Positions 8,641-17,260 are shown, counted from the first letter of the stretch. The stretch: 64,000 bases of DNA from Alphaproteobacteria bacterium (GCA_018823325.1 JAHJIJ010000027.1:62001-126000); one strand, 5' to 3'. Numbers and translations: made by a program. Notes: generated from the sequence alone by a model not told the origin.

Positions 8641-9354
8641 ATGTTCATGGGCGAAGGACGATCCCGGAGCAAGAGCGAGGCGGCGCATGATGGCGTTGGC
8701 CACCGTGCGCGCCTGCGCCAGCGCCTTGCGGAAGGCGGACCCGAAGCACTGCTCGATCATGAACTGATCGAATATCTTCTCGCCCTCGCGATTCCGCGTC
8801 GCGATACCAAGCCGCTCGCCAAGGTGCTCATTGCGCATTTCGGCTCGCTGGGCGGCGTGTTGAGCGCCGACTGGACTGCGCTTGCGCAGGTCGACGGCAT
8901 GGGCGAAACGAGCATTGCCGCGTTGAAGGCCGCGCAGGCAGCAGCGCTCCGCCTGCTGCGCAACGAGGTCGCGGCCCGGCCCGTCCTTTCCTCGTGGCAG
9001 GCATTGCTCGATTATTTGCGGGCCGACATGGCTTATCTTTCGGTGGAGCGCGTCAGGGTGCTTCACCTCAATGCTCGCAACATGCTTCTGCGGGACGACC
9101 ATATGGGTGACGGCTCAGTGGATGAAACCGCGATTTATGCCCGGCAGGTCGCCCGGCGAGCGCTTGAATACGGGTCCTCGAGCGTCATCCTTGTGCATAA
9201 TCATCCCAGCGGTCTTCCTGAGCCCAGCCGGCAGGATATTCTGATTACGCGGCAGATCATCGAGGCGCTCAAGCCCCTTGGTGTCACGGTCCACGATCAT
9301 TTGATTATCGCGAGTGAAGGCCACCATTCCATGCGAACAATGGGACTGATATGA
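8641..9354 (+). CDS. radC: RadC family JAB-domain protein
   Basis: RadC-family metalloprotease-like protein, historically linked to DNA repair but of unproven function in most bacteria. The product from ATG 8641 is 237 residues. It has the N-terminal helix-hairpin-helix-like half (LLDHELIEYLLALAIPRRDT, VDGMGETS) and a C-terminal JAB domain with metal ligands His186 and His188 (HNHPSG) and Asp199. The start could be ATG 8641 or 8647; neither has a clear Shine-Dalgarno sequence, and an upstream in-frame start would run into the divergent ydbH. The complete metal site argues that the protein is active. It stands alone rather than on a mobile element. Confidence 0.92.
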   Translation: MFMGEGRSRSKSEAAHDGVGHRARLRQRLAEGGPEALLDHELIEYLLALAIPRRDTKPLAKVLIAHFGSLGGVLSADWTALAQVDGMGETSIAALKAAQAAALRLLRNEVAARPVLSSWQALLDYLRADMAYLSVERVRVLHLNARNMLLRDDHMGDGSVDETAIYARQVARRALEYGSSSVILVHNHPSGLPEPSRQDILITRQIIEALKPLGVTVHDHLIIASEGHHSMRTMGLI

Positions 9355-9389
9355 ACAAGAGAAAGGCATAGGTAAGAGAGCACAGGCAA

Positions 9390-9415
9390 GGCCCGGATCG
9401 CGAACGAACCGGGCC
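9390..9415. terminator. Hairpin between convergent radC and the EF-hand gene
   Basis: Seven-bp GC inverted repeat (9390-9396 with 9409-9415, 12-nt loop) in the 89-bp gap between two convergent genes. It has no T-run, so it is a probable shared 3' structure rather than a proven terminator. Confidence 0.45.
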
Positions 9416-9443
9416 CATGCCCACCACAAAGCGAGGATGCCGA

Positions 9444-9971
9444 TCAGGCCTGACTGAAGAATTGAGTCAACTCGACCTTTGAAACCTTGCCGTCACCATC
9501 GACATCCGCCGCGATGAATGCGTTGCTGGCATAGGTCTGCGTCCCCGCAGCATCGACGGTCTGACCGGCCCCTTCAGCCTCTGCAGCCTTGAGCTGAGCC
9601 ATCCATGGCTTGAACTCCTCAGGCGTCAGGACGCCATCGCCGTTCGCGTCCGCCTCGCCGAATTGCTGATCAACAAAAGCCGCAACCTGCGGGTCGCCAC
9701 TTGTATCGGCCGGCGCTTGCGCTTGAGGCTGCATGGCTGGCTCGCTGGCTGGAACATCGGTCGTATCCGGCTGGGACATCGTGTCGGGCTGCGACATCGA
9801 GCCTGACTGGGCGGGCGCCCCGGCCTGGGGCGGCGAAGGTGGTGTTGCCGTGTCAGCCGGGGCATTCGACATCGGGCTGGCAGGCTCTGCAATCTGTGCG
9901 CCGACCGTCGCAGGCGCGGCGATTAGCGCAAATGCCAAAGTGGTAGAACCGAGCTTTTGAAGCTTGAGCAT
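9444..9971 (-). CDS. Secreted EF-hand calcium-binding protein
   Basis: Exported calcium-binding protein of unknown partner. The 175-residue product has a signal peptide (about 1-25, cleaving near VGAQ), a low-complexity Pro/Ala/Ser/Gln linker (26-92) with a tandem MSQPDT repeat at 59-70, and a C-terminal EF-hand pair. Loop 1 is D108-N110-D112-V114-T116-E119; loop 2 is D156-D158-D160-K162-S164-E167. Both carry a full set of oxygen ligands. AGGAGAGA lies just before ATG 9971. Such proteins are common in sphingomonads; calcium buffering or sensing at the envelope is inference only. It is monocistronic and converges on radC. Confidence 0.8.
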   Translation of the reverse strand: MLKLQKLGSTTLAFALIAAPATVGAQIAEPASPMSNAPADTATPPSPPQAGAPAQSGSMSQPDTMSQPDTTDVPASEPAMQPQAQAPADTSGDPQVAAFVDQQFGEADANGDGVLTPEEFKPWMAQLKAAEAEGAGQTVDAAGTQTYASNAFIAADVDGDGKVSKVELTQFFSQA

Positions 9972-10222
9972 GACTTCTCTCCTTCATGAATTTCCAGAAT
10001 AGAAATGCTCGGTGTTTGATCGCGGTTGCGTTCAGATGGCGCGCATCACGACGAGTCGTCCGATCTTCGTGACAAGCCGCCCACCATCCGGACTCATTTA
10101 ATCTAGCGCTTTTTCAGATACTTATCTATTTTCAAGTCTGCTTTATCCTGCCATTTGCCCGTTTCGCCCCACCCTGCTAGGGGCAGCGCTTCTCCATTTC
10201 AGTCTCATCAGGATCCCTCGCC

Positions 10223-11542
10223 ATGGTGCCTCGTTACGCTCGCCCGCAAATGACCGCGATCTGGGAGCCCGAAGCGCGCTTCCGCATCTGGTTCGAGATC
10301 GAGGCGCATGCGACCGACGCGCTCGCCGAGCTTGGCGTGGTTCCCAAGAGCGCAGCAAAAGCACTCTGGGACTGGTGGGCGACCAATCCGTCAATCGACG
10401 TCGCCGCGATCGACGCCATCGAGGCCGTGACCAAGCATGACGTGATCGCCTTCCTCACCTGGGTCGCGCAGCAGGTCGGCGAGGAAGCTCGCTTCATGCA
10501 CCAGGGCATGACCAGCTCGGACGTGCTGGATACCTGCCTCAACGTCCAGCTCGCTCGCGCGGCCGATCTCCTGATCGCCGATCTCGATGCGCTGCTGGAG
10601 GCGATCAAGCGCCGCGCCTTCGAGCACAAGCTCACCCCCACCATCGGCCGCAGCCATGGCATCCACGCCGAGCCGGTGACTTTCGGCCTCAAGATGGCGG
10701 AAGCCTATGCCGAGTTCAGCCGCTGCAAGGCGCGCCTCATCGCAGCCCGCGAAGATGTCGCGACCTGCGCCATTTCCGGCGCGGTCGGCACCTTCGCGAA
10801 TATCGACCCGCGGGTTGAGGAGCATGTCGCCGCCAAGCTCGGCCTCGCCGTCGAGCCGGTCAGCACTCAGGTCATTCCGCGCGATCGCCATGCGATGTTC
10901 TTCTCTACACTGGCTGTCATTGCCGGCTCGATCGAGCGCCTGTCCGTGGAAGTGCGCCACCTCCAGCGTACCGAAGTGCTGGAGGCAGAAGAGTATTTCT
11001 CGCCCGGCCAGAAGGGCTCGTCGGCCATGCCGCACAAGCGCAATCCCGTGCTGACCGAGAACCTCACCGGTCTCGCCCGCATGGTCCGCGCTTACGCCCT
11101 GCCCGCGCTGGAGAATGTCGCGCTCTGGCATGAGCGGGATATTTCCCATTCCTCCGTCGAGCGTTTCATTGGCCCGGACGCCACGATCACGCTCGACTTC
11201 GCGCTCGGCCGCCTCACCGGCGTCATCGACAAGCTGCTCGTCTACCCCGAGCGCATGATGAAGAACATGAACCGCATGGGCGGCCTCATCCATTCCCAGC
11301 GCGTGCTGCTGGCGCTCACACAGGCAGGCGTGAGCCGTGAGGACAGCTATGCCATGGTCCAGCGCAACGCGATGCAGGTCTGGCAATCCGATGGCGCCCA
11401 TTCGCTGCTCGATCTGCTCAAGGCAGACCCCGGCGTGTCCGAGCATCTTTCCGGCCCGGAGCTCGAAGCGTTGTTCGATCTCGAATATCATTTGAAGCAT
11501 GTCGATACGATCTTCACGCGGGTATTCGGAACCGCTGGCTGA
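10223..11542 (+). CDS. purB: Adenylosuccinate lyase
   Basis: Purine biosynthesis enzyme that cleaves SAICAR and adenylosuccinate, releasing fumarate. The 439-residue product has the N-terminal MVPRYARPQM start typical of the family, the TSSDVLDTC segment with conserved Thr-Ser, the catalytic-base region around GRSHGIHAEP, and the fumarase/lyase signature GSSAMPHKRNP at about 264-274. Length is typical of the shorter bacterial PurB type. AGGA lies about 10 nt before ATG 10223. The upstream 251-bp gap (9972-10222) holds no gene and should carry its promoter and that of the divergent EF-hand gene. Confidence 0.97.
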   Translation: MVPRYARPQMTAIWEPEARFRIWFEIEAHATDALAELGVVPKSAAKALWDWWATNPSIDVAAIDAIEAVTKHDVIAFLTWVAQQVGEEARFMHQGMTSSDVLDTCLNVQLARAADLLIADLDALLEAIKRRAFEHKLTPTIGRSHGIHAEPVTFGLKMAEAYAEFSRCKARLIAAREDVATCAISGAVGTFANIDPRVEEHVAAKLGLAVEPVSTQVIPRDRHAMFFSTLAVIAGSIERLSVEVRHLQRTEVLEAEEYFSPGQKGSSAMPHKRNPVLTENLTGLARMVRAYALPALENVALWHERDISHSSVERFIGPDATITLDFALGRLTGVIDKLLVYPERMMKNMNRMGGLIHSQRVLLALTQAGVSREDSYAMVQRNAMQVWQSDGAHSLLDLLKADPGVSEHLSGPELEALFDLEYHLKHVDTIFTRVFGTAG

Positions 11543-11659
11543 CAAGGCCGTTCCGGAAGCTCGATTATCTGCGGAGAGGCGCTGAAAATGCGCCCCTAGG
11601 CAAGCCGTTCCGGCGCGCTTATGGTCAGGCTCCACGGACTAAGCAGGGGAAGACAAGCC

Positions 11660-12073
11660 ATGCAGTTCCTCCGGACCGCCTTCTGGGTCGTACTGGCGAT
11701 CATCATTGTCATCTTCAGTTTCGCCAACTGGACGCCGGTGACGATCAATCTTTGGGGCGGGCTCCAGCTAGAGACCAAGCTGCCTTTCCTCGTAATCGTC
11801 GCGTTTCTGGCGGGTTCGCTGCCGTTCTGGGCGCTTCACAAGGCGACCAAATACCGGATGCGGCGGCGGCTCGACAGCGCCGAGCGCGCACTGGCCGCGT
11901 CCTCCCCCGTTGCCACTGCCCCGCTGGCATCGGCCCATGATCACCATCATTCAGAGCCGACACCGTCCGAGCCTCTGACGCCCGCCGGCTTCGAGCCCGC
12001 TCCTCCCGTGCGGACGATCCACGTCAGGACGGACGACGAGAACAAACCCACAGGCAGAACCGACACTCCATGA
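11660..12073 (+). CDS. LapA-domain (DUF1049) membrane protein
   Basis: Small inner-membrane protein of the LapA/YciS type, whose E. coli member works with LapB in controlling lipopolysaccharide synthesis; no LapB is in the window. The 137-residue product from ATG 11660 has two hydrophobic segments (about 5-25 and 44-63) enclosing the family's NWTPVTINLW and LWGG pattern, then a basic stretch (KYRMRRRLDSAERAL) and a histidine- and proline-rich tail. Upstream AGGGGAAG supports this start. Its stop overlaps the pyrF start by 4 bp (ATGA), so the two are translationally coupled. Confidence 0.8.
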   Translation: MQFLRTAFWVVLAIIIVIFSFANWTPVTINLWGGLQLETKLPFLVIVAFLAGSLPFWALHKATKYRMRRRLDSAERALAASSPVATAPLASAHDHHHSEPTPSEPLTPAGFEPAPPVRTIHVRTDDENKPTGRTDTP

Positions 12074-12744
12074 CCAGCATCATCTACGTCGCCATCGACA
12101 CGCCTTCACTCACCCACGCACAGGAGATGGTGCAGAAGGTGCGCAATCATGTCGGCGGCATCAAGCTGGGGCTCGAGTTCTTCTGCGCCAACGGCCATCA
12201 CGGCGTTCACGAGATGCGCAAATTCGGCCTGCCAATCTTCCTCGATCTCAAGCTGCACGACATTCCGAACACTGTCGCGAAGGCCGTTCAGGCTTTGCAC
12301 GCGCTCGAACCGGCGATCATCACTGTTCATGCCGCCGGCGGGCGCGCAATGCTCGAGGACGCCAAGGCTGCGGCGGGTGTTCACACCAAGGTCGTCGCCG
12401 TCACCGCATTGACCAGCCTCGATCAGACCGATCTCGAAGAGACCGGTGTGAAGGGATCAGCTCACGAGCATGTCGAACGCCTCACACGCCTCTCGAAGGA
12501 GGCGGGGCTCGACGGGATCGTCTGCTCCGGCAATGAAGTCGCCCGCGCCCGCAAGCTCTGGCCTGCCGGCTTCTTCGTGGTTCCCGGCGTGCGCCCGAGC
12601 GGCACCAGCAAGGGCGACCAGAAGCGCGCCGTGACTCCGCGCGAGGCGCTGGATGCCGGCGCCTCGATCCTCGTCGTCGGACGCCCCATCACGCAGTCCC
12701 CGGAACCCGACCTAGCCGCGCGGGAAATCGAGGCGACCCTTTAG
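12070..12744 (+). CDS. pyrF: Orotidine 5'-phosphate decarboxylase
   Basis: Last step of de novo UMP synthesis. The 224-residue TIM-barrel product has substrate-binding Lys33 in GIKLGLEFF and the catalytic Asp59-Lys61-Asp64 array in FLDLKLHDIPNT, followed by TVHAAGG and the phosphate-binding VVPGVRP and VGRPIT segments. Length and motif order match the bacterial type 1 enzyme. It is coupled to the LapA-domain gene by an ATGA overlap. The downstream gene is unrelated, and a hairpin separates the two. Confidence 0.97.
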   Translation: MTSIIYVAIDTPSLTHAQEMVQKVRNHVGGIKLGLEFFCANGHHGVHEMRKFGLPIFLDLKLHDIPNTVAKAVQALHALEPAIITVHAAGGRAMLEDAKAAAGVHTKVVAVTALTSLDQTDLEETGVKGSAHEHVERLTRLSKEAGLDGIVCSGNEVARARKLWPAGFFVVPGVRPSGTSKGDQKRAVTPREALDAGASILVVGRPITQSPEPDLAAREIEATL

Positions 12745-12897
12745 CCAATCCAGCGATTTCGTCGTGCCGCGTCCCGCGACTCAGATGAAGCGCTGAACCG
12801 GCAAACGTCCAGCCCAAAGCAAATACGCAAAACCTCGTATCAACAGCCATCGCTCGCAAGCCGATCACTGGCCTTGTGACGAGGTGCTGCAAGCGGC

Positions 12898-12927
12898 GGT
12901 GCGAGTCGGGTCCAGCCCGACCGCACC
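12898..12927. other. Stem-loop between pyrF and the amine oxidase gene
   Basis: A 12-bp stem with one bulged A (12898-12910 pairing with 12916-12927) and a 5-nt loop TCCAG. It ends 48 bp before the amine oxidase start and 183 bp after pyrF. No T-run follows, so it may be a leader structure or a Rho-assisted terminator. The rest of 12745-12975 shows no coding potential. Confidence 0.45.
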
Positions 12928-12975
12928 CCCATTGGTCTCCTCGCGCAAAAGGGGTGACATGGGATACGACCGCAT

Positions 12976-14568
12976 ATGACAGACAATAACGCGCTGCGGA
13001 TGAGCAAGCGCGATCTACTGGCGCTCATCGGCACGAGCGCGGGCGCTTCGGCCATGTATATGGCCATGTCCAGCTTCGGTCAGGCGCAGGCCTCCACCTT
13101 TAAGGGGCCGATCAAGCTCGATGGCGATGCCAAGGGCGCCAGCGTGCTCATCCTGGGTGCTGGCGTTGCGGGCATGACTGCCGCGCTGGAGCTCAGCCGC
13201 GCCGGCTACAAGGTGCAGGTGCTCGAATACAACAATCGCGTCGGCGGCCGGGCCTGGACCCTCAAGGGTAGCGACACCTATACGGAGCTGGGCGGCGCGA
13301 CGCAGCAATGCAGCTTCGCGTCGGGCAACTACATCAATCCGGGGCCATGGCGCATTCCATGGCATCACCACGGCATCATGCACTATTGTCGCGAGCTGGG
13401 CGTTGCGCTCGAACCGTTTATGCAGCTCAATTACAATGCCTATGTCCACTCGACGAAAGCCTTCGGCGGCCAGCCGCAGCGCTACCGCCATATACAGGCC
13501 GATTTCTACGGTCATGTCAGCGAGTTGCTCGCCAAAGCCGTGAACAAGAACGCGCTCTCGGACACGATCACCACGGAAGACGGCGAGATCCTGCTGGAAG
13601 CCCTGCGCGGCTGGGGCGCGCTCGACAAGAACATGCGCTACGTGAAAGGCCAGGAATCGAGCAATCGACGCGGCTGGGAAAAGCAGCCGGGCGGCGGCCT
13701 CACCGCAGAGCCCATCCCCTCCGAGCCGATGACTGCGCAAACACTCCTGCGCTCGCGCCTGTGGCGATCGATCGCCAGCCACCTCACCTGGGATCATGAG
13801 TTCGCAATTTTCCAGCCCGTTGGCGGCATGGAGATGGTCGCAAAAGGCTATGAGCGGGCTGTGGGCCACCTCGTGCGGCTCAACAGCAAGGTGACCGCCA
13901 TCCGGCAGGGCGAGAAGGGCGTCACGGTCGATTATGTCGATACCACGTCCGGCGCCAATGCGCAGGCCGAGGCGGACTGGTGCATCTGCACCATCCCCCT
14001 GCCCATCCTTGCGCAGATCGACATGAATGTCGGCCCCAAGCTGGCCGGCGCCATCCGCGCGGTGCCGTATTCCACCAGCGTGAAGGTCGGGCTGGAATTC
14101 AAGCGTCGCTTCTGGGAGCAGGACGATCAGATCTATGGCGGCATCACCACCACTGATCTGCCGATCTCACAGATCAGCTATCCCAGCAGCAATTATGGCG
14201 GACAAGGCCCCGGCGTCCTTCTGGCGGCCTATACCGGCGGATCGACCGGCTACGAGCTGACGGCCCTGCCACCCGAAGAGCGCGTGAAGCGCGTGCTCGA
14301 ATGGGGTTCGCAGATCCACCCGCAGTTCAAGTCCGAGTTCGTGAACGGCATCGCTGTCGGCTGGCATCGGGTGCCTTGGGTGCTCGGCTGCTTCGGTCAG
14401 TGGACCGAGGAGACGCGCGCCCAGCATTACAAGGACCTGTGCGAGATGGATGGCCGGATCGTCCTCGCCGGCGAGCATGCCTCCTACATCGGCGGATGGC
14501 AGGAGGGCGGCATCACCTCCGCCATCGATGTCATCACGCGGCTCCACCAACGTGTCATCGCGAGCTAA
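12976..14568 (+). CDS. Flavin-containing amine oxidase/dehydrogenase family protein
   Basis: FAD-dependent enzyme of the monoamine oxidase/L-amino acid oxidase fold, expected to oxidise a C-N bond; the substrate is unknown. The 530-residue product has an N-terminal SKRDLLALIG plus hydrophobic stretch resembling a Tat leader with KR in place of RR, then the dinucleotide fold G61-x-G63-x-x-G66 with Glu84 and the family's GGRAW. The C-terminus has the FAD-binding LAGEHAS...GGWQEGGI segment. A c-type cytochrome gene follows 4 bp later, so electrons may pass to cytochrome c instead of O2, as in the NicA2-CycN nicotine system. That electron route and the export are inference. Confidence 0.85.
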   Translation: MTDNNALRMSKRDLLALIGTSAGASAMYMAMSSFGQAQASTFKGPIKLDGDAKGASVLILGAGVAGMTAALELSRAGYKVQVLEYNNRVGGRAWTLKGSDTYTELGGATQQCSFASGNYINPGPWRIPWHHHGIMHYCRELGVALEPFMQLNYNAYVHSTKAFGGQPQRYRHIQADFYGHVSELLAKAVNKNALSDTITTEDGEILLEALRGWGALDKNMRYVKGQESSNRRGWEKQPGGGLTAEPIPSEPMTAQTLLRSRLWRSIASHLTWDHEFAIFQPVGGMEMVAKGYERAVGHLVRLNSKVTAIRQGEKGVTVDYVDTTSGANAQAEADWCICTIPLPILAQIDMNVGPKLAGAIRAVPYSTSVKVGLEFKRRFWEQDDQIYGGITTTDLPISQISYPSSNYGGQGPGVLLAAYTGGSTGYELTALPPEERVKRVLEWGSQIHPQFKSEFVNGIAVGWHRVPWVLGCFGQWTEETRAQHYKDLCEMDGRIVLAGEHASYIGGWQEGGITSAIDVITRLHQRVIAS

Positions 14569-14572
14569 ATCC

Positions 14573-15028
14573 ATGAAGATCAATCTGATGGCCCTTGGCC
14601 TCGCCGCCACTGCCCTGACCGGTTCCGTCTCCATGGCGCTTGCTCAGGATGCCGCGCAACCACGCCGCGACGATCCGGCAGCGCTCGTCGCTCAGCAAGG
14701 CGATGCCGACGGCGCATTCGTGATGCCGGGGCGGTTCAGCGAACCCGATGGCGAGAAAATGTACAGGCGGGTCTGCGCCGCCTGCCACATGGCGGATGCG
14801 TCCGGCGCAGCCGGCGCAGGCAAATACCCCCCGCTCGCCAATAATCCCAATCTGGCGGCGAGCGGCTACCCGATGCTGGTGACGCTCAAGGGCCTGAACG
14901 GCATGCCTCCGCTTGGCACCATGATGACCGATCAGCAAGTTGCCGATGTCGTGAACTACGTCCGCACCCACTTCGGCAACCAATATGATGACGCGATCAC
15001 CGCAGAGGACGTCAAGGCAATGCGCTGA
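14573..15028 (+). CDS. Periplasmic c-type cytochrome
   Basis: Mono-heme electron carrier. The 151-residue product has a signal peptide (about 1-24, ending MALAQ), a heme-binding CAACH at Cys68-Cys71-His72, and a likely axial Met111 in GLNGMPPLG, followed by the class I cytochrome helix VADVVNYVRTHFG. ATG 14573 lies 4 bp after the amine oxidase stop, so the genes form an operon and the cytochrome is the probable electron acceptor of the flavoenzyme. The start was chosen because it gives an intact signal peptide; longer in-frame starts lie inside the upstream gene. Confidence 0.9.
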   Translation: MKINLMALGLAATALTGSVSMALAQDAAQPRRDDPAALVAQQGDADGAFVMPGRFSEPDGEKMYRRVCAACHMADASGAAGAGKYPPLANNPNLAASGYPMLVTLKGLNGMPPLGTMMTDQQVADVVNYVRTHFGNQYDDAITAEDVKAMR

Positions 15029-15042
15029 CGGATCGCGCTATC

Positions 15043-15324
15043 TCAGGCTTTCGGCTTGCGCGTCGGCGCATGAAAATTCGGCGGCTTGCCGGCGATCCAC
15101 CGCAGGAAAGCCACCAGCGCCGGATCGTTGCGCAATGCCGTCACGTCATTGCCAGTCCGGGCGAGTTGGCCATTGCTGAAATGCGCGTGGATGGCGCGGT
15201 GACAAATCGGGTGCACAGGGTGCGTTTCCCGCCCACCCTTGGCCTTGGGGACGGGGTGATGCCACTCCACCCGGTGCCCCAGCGGACGCGCGCACAACCA
15301 GCATGTCAGAGCCTCATCCGTCAT
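15043..15324 (-). CDS. Small HNH-fold protein
   Basis: A 93-residue protein with a compact HNH-type zinc-finger nuclease motif: CWLC (Cys8, Cys11), tandem His22-His23 in WHHPVPK, and PICHRAIHAHF (Cys41, His42, His46). The arrangement is that of minimal HNH proteins often found beside housekeeping genes, whose nuclease activity is mostly untested. It starts 9 bp after the MOSC gene on the same strand, so the two are probably cotranscribed. It ends 14 bp from the convergent cytochrome gene. No restriction or toxin partner is present. Confidence 0.75.
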   Translation of the reverse strand: MTDEALTCWLCARPLGHRVEWHHPVPKAKGGRETHPVHPICHRAIHAHFSNGQLARTGNDVTALRNDPALVAFLRWIAGKPPNFHAPTRKPKA

Positions 15325-15333
15325 TGCGGCGCT

Positions 15334-15993
15334 TCAGCGGGCCAACCTGATCGCCCGGTCGCGCCAGGCTTCGGCAAGAACCGGCATGTTGGCCAGCGCC
15401 GCGACGCCCGCCGGATCGCTCTTGTGCCCGCCCGCGATGAGCACGTTGAACACCCGCGCGATCGGCCAGTCTTCCAGTGGCCGTTCGATCAGCACCATTG
15501 CATCACCCGCCTGCGCGGCACCCTGCTCGATCACGCGCAGATAGAGGCCGCAATGGCCACTCGCCACGGCGTGCGCGAGCACATCCTTGCGGCCAAAGCG
15601 CGCGTTGAGTTTCGAGCAAGGCTGGCGCCCGTGACTGATCTCCAGCACCGCGCTGCCGAGCGTGAAGCGGTCGCCCAGGCACAAATTGGCCTCGGTCGCG
15701 CCGCGCGTGGAGAGATTTTCGCCGAACGCGCCGGGCGCCTCCAGCAGAGGATGATCGTCCAGCACGCCACGCCACCAGTCATAATGCTCGCGCGGAACCA
15801 GATGGACGGCCTTGTCATGCCCGCCATGGTTTATCGGATCGGCAACGCTGTCGCCGTCCAGCCCCAGCCAGCCGATATCAACGGGCGCGCGCACCGGACG
15901 TTTTCCCATCGCGCTCATTACGCCGGGCGCAAGCAGTGCGGGCTTGCCGACCAGAAGTGCGTCGACAGCAAGAGAAAGCGCGGGATCAGCCAT
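15334..15993 (-). CDS. MOSC domain protein (YiiM-like)
   Basis: MOSC-domain proteins bind molybdenum cofactor through a conserved cysteine; the closest characterised relative by motif is YiiM, which reduces N-hydroxylated bases. The 219-residue product from ATG 15993 has the YiiM-like HGGHDKAVHLVPREHYDWW block, FGENLS, and the cysteine segment GRQPCSKLNARFG. An upstream in-frame start at 16062 would add 23 residues without family resemblance; GGGAC before ATG 15993 favours the shorter form. It lies upstream of the HNH gene and is divergent from the glycosyltransferase. With fds and mobA nearby, it is another molybdenum-cofactor-linked gene. Confidence 0.85.
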   Translation of the reverse strand: MADPALSLAVDALLVGKPALLAPGVMSAMGKRPVRAPVDIGWLGLDGDSVADPINHGGHDKAVHLVPREHYDWWRGVLDDHPLLEAPGAFGENLSTRGATEANLCLGDRFTLGSAVLEISHGRQPCSKLNARFGRKDVLAHAVASGHCGLYLRVIEQGAAQAGDAMVLIERPLEDWPIARVFNVLIAGGHKSDPAGVAALANMPVLAEAWRDRAIRLAR

Positions 15994-16108
15994 GGTGTCC
16001 CATCGCACATCGGCATCGAGTCGCGCCAGCGTCACAGCGAGCGCGCTGCGTGCCGCTCGCAACGTCGCTACGCTTTGACCACGCGCCCAGCATCGCTATA
16101 GGGCGCCG

Positions 16109-17260
16109 ATGCTCGCCAGAGACCTCCGCATTGCCCTGTTCAGCGGCAACTATAATTACGTCCGTGACGGGGCCAATCAGGCGCTCAACAACCTGATGGC
16201 ATCGGCACTCGCGGCGGGGGCCAGCGTGCGCGTCTATTCGCCGACCATCGATCCGCCCGCTTTCGAGCCTGCGGGTGATCTCGTATCCGTGCCAAGCTGG
16301 TCGATGCCGGGCGGGCGTGGCGAATATCGCCTGGCCAGGGGTCTGTCATCGCAGGTCCGTGCCGATCTTGCAGCCTACAAACCCAATATCGTCCATGTTT
16401 CCGCGCCGGATATTCTCGGGCACCGCGCGCTGAGCTGGGCGCGCAAATCCGGCATCCCCTGCGTGGCCTCGCTGCACACCCGCTTCGAAACCTATCCGCG
16501 TTATTATGGCCTCGCCTTCATCGAGCCGCTGCTGGTGCGCATGCAGACGCGCTTTTACAATCGCGCCGATCAGGTGATGGTGCCGAGCGGAAGCATGGCA
16601 ACGCTGCTTCGCGAGTGGGGCGTCACCAGCCCGATCGGTATCTGGTCGCGCGGCATCGATCATACGCGGTTCAATCCCGGTCGGCGGGACAATGGCTGGC
16701 GCCGCGCGCTGGGTATTGCCGACGACGAAATCGCCATCGGCTTTCTGGGCCGCCTCGTCCTTGAAAAGGGCCTTGGCGTCTTCGCGGACGTCATCGGCGC
16801 GCTGAAATCGCGCGGCGTCCCGCATCGTGTGCTGGTCATCGGCGAAGGCCCGGCGCGCGAGTGGTTCGCGCAACGCGTGCCGGAAGCCGTCTTCACCGGC
16901 TTTCAGGGTGGCGACGACCTCGGTCGTGCCGCCGCCGGGATGGATATCTTTTTCATGCCCTCGGTCACCGAGACGTTCGGCAACGTCACCACCGAGGCGA
17001 TGGCGGCCGGCGTCCCGGTCGTCGCCGCACGCGCCACCGGCGCTATCGATCTGGTCGAGGATGGAGTAACCGGCTTTCTCGTTCCGCCGCGCGACGTGCA
17101 AGCCTATGCCGATGCGATCCAGCGCCTGATCGAGGACCCCGCTCTGCGCCGCGCTGCCGGACAAGCCGGCCACGTTCGGGTGCGCGGTTACGAGTGGGAT
17201 CAGGTCAACGCTGCGATGATCAACACCTATTGCGCGCTGGCGAATTCTGGCTCGGATTGA
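16109..17260 (+). CDS. GT4-type glycosyltransferase
   Basis: Retaining GT-B glycosyltransferase, likely transferring a sugar from a nucleotide donor to a lipid or polysaccharide acceptor. The 383-residue product has the N-terminal Rossmann half with GNYNYVRDGANQALN, a central SLHTRFETYPRYY segment, and the donor-binding half with GFLGRLVLEKGL and the EX7E-type segment SVTETFGNVTTEAMAAG. It resembles the alpha-mannosyl and sulfoquinovosyl (SqdX/MgtA-like) branch. No other glycan genes surround it, so the acceptor cannot be told. It is monocistronic and divergent from the MOSC gene. Confidence 0.85.
   Translation: MLARDLRIALFSGNYNYVRDGANQALNNLMASALAAGASVRVYSPTIDPPAFEPAGDLVSVPSWSMPGGRGEYRLARGLSSQVRADLAAYKPNIVHVSAPDILGHRALSWARKSGIPCVASLHTRFETYPRYYGLAFIEPLLVRMQTRFYNRADQVMVPSGSMATLLREWGVTSPIGIWSRGIDHTRFNPGRRDNGWRRALGIADDEIAIGFLGRLVLEKGLGVFADVIGALKSRGVPHRVLVIGEGPAREWFAQRVPEAVFTGFQGGDDLGRAAAGMDIFFMPSVTETFGNVTTEAMAAGVPVVAARATGAIDLVEDGVTGFLVPPRDVQAYADAIQRLIEDPALRRAAGQAGHVRVRGYEWDQVNAAMINTYCALANSGSD

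Noticed and set aside
8610-8642. Sigma-70 promoter for radC (TTGCCG and TACAAT)
   Set aside because: The spacer is 21 bp and the -10 element overlaps the start codon.
12976-13065. Firm Tat signal on the amine oxidase
   Set aside because: The motif has Lys-Arg instead of Arg-Arg, and the hydrophobic stretch contains many small and Met residues; export is kept only as a possibility.
15043-15324. HNH protein as part of a restriction or toxin-antitoxin system
   Set aside because: No methylase, specificity subunit or antitoxin-like gene lies nearby; the neighbours are MOSC and cytochrome genes.
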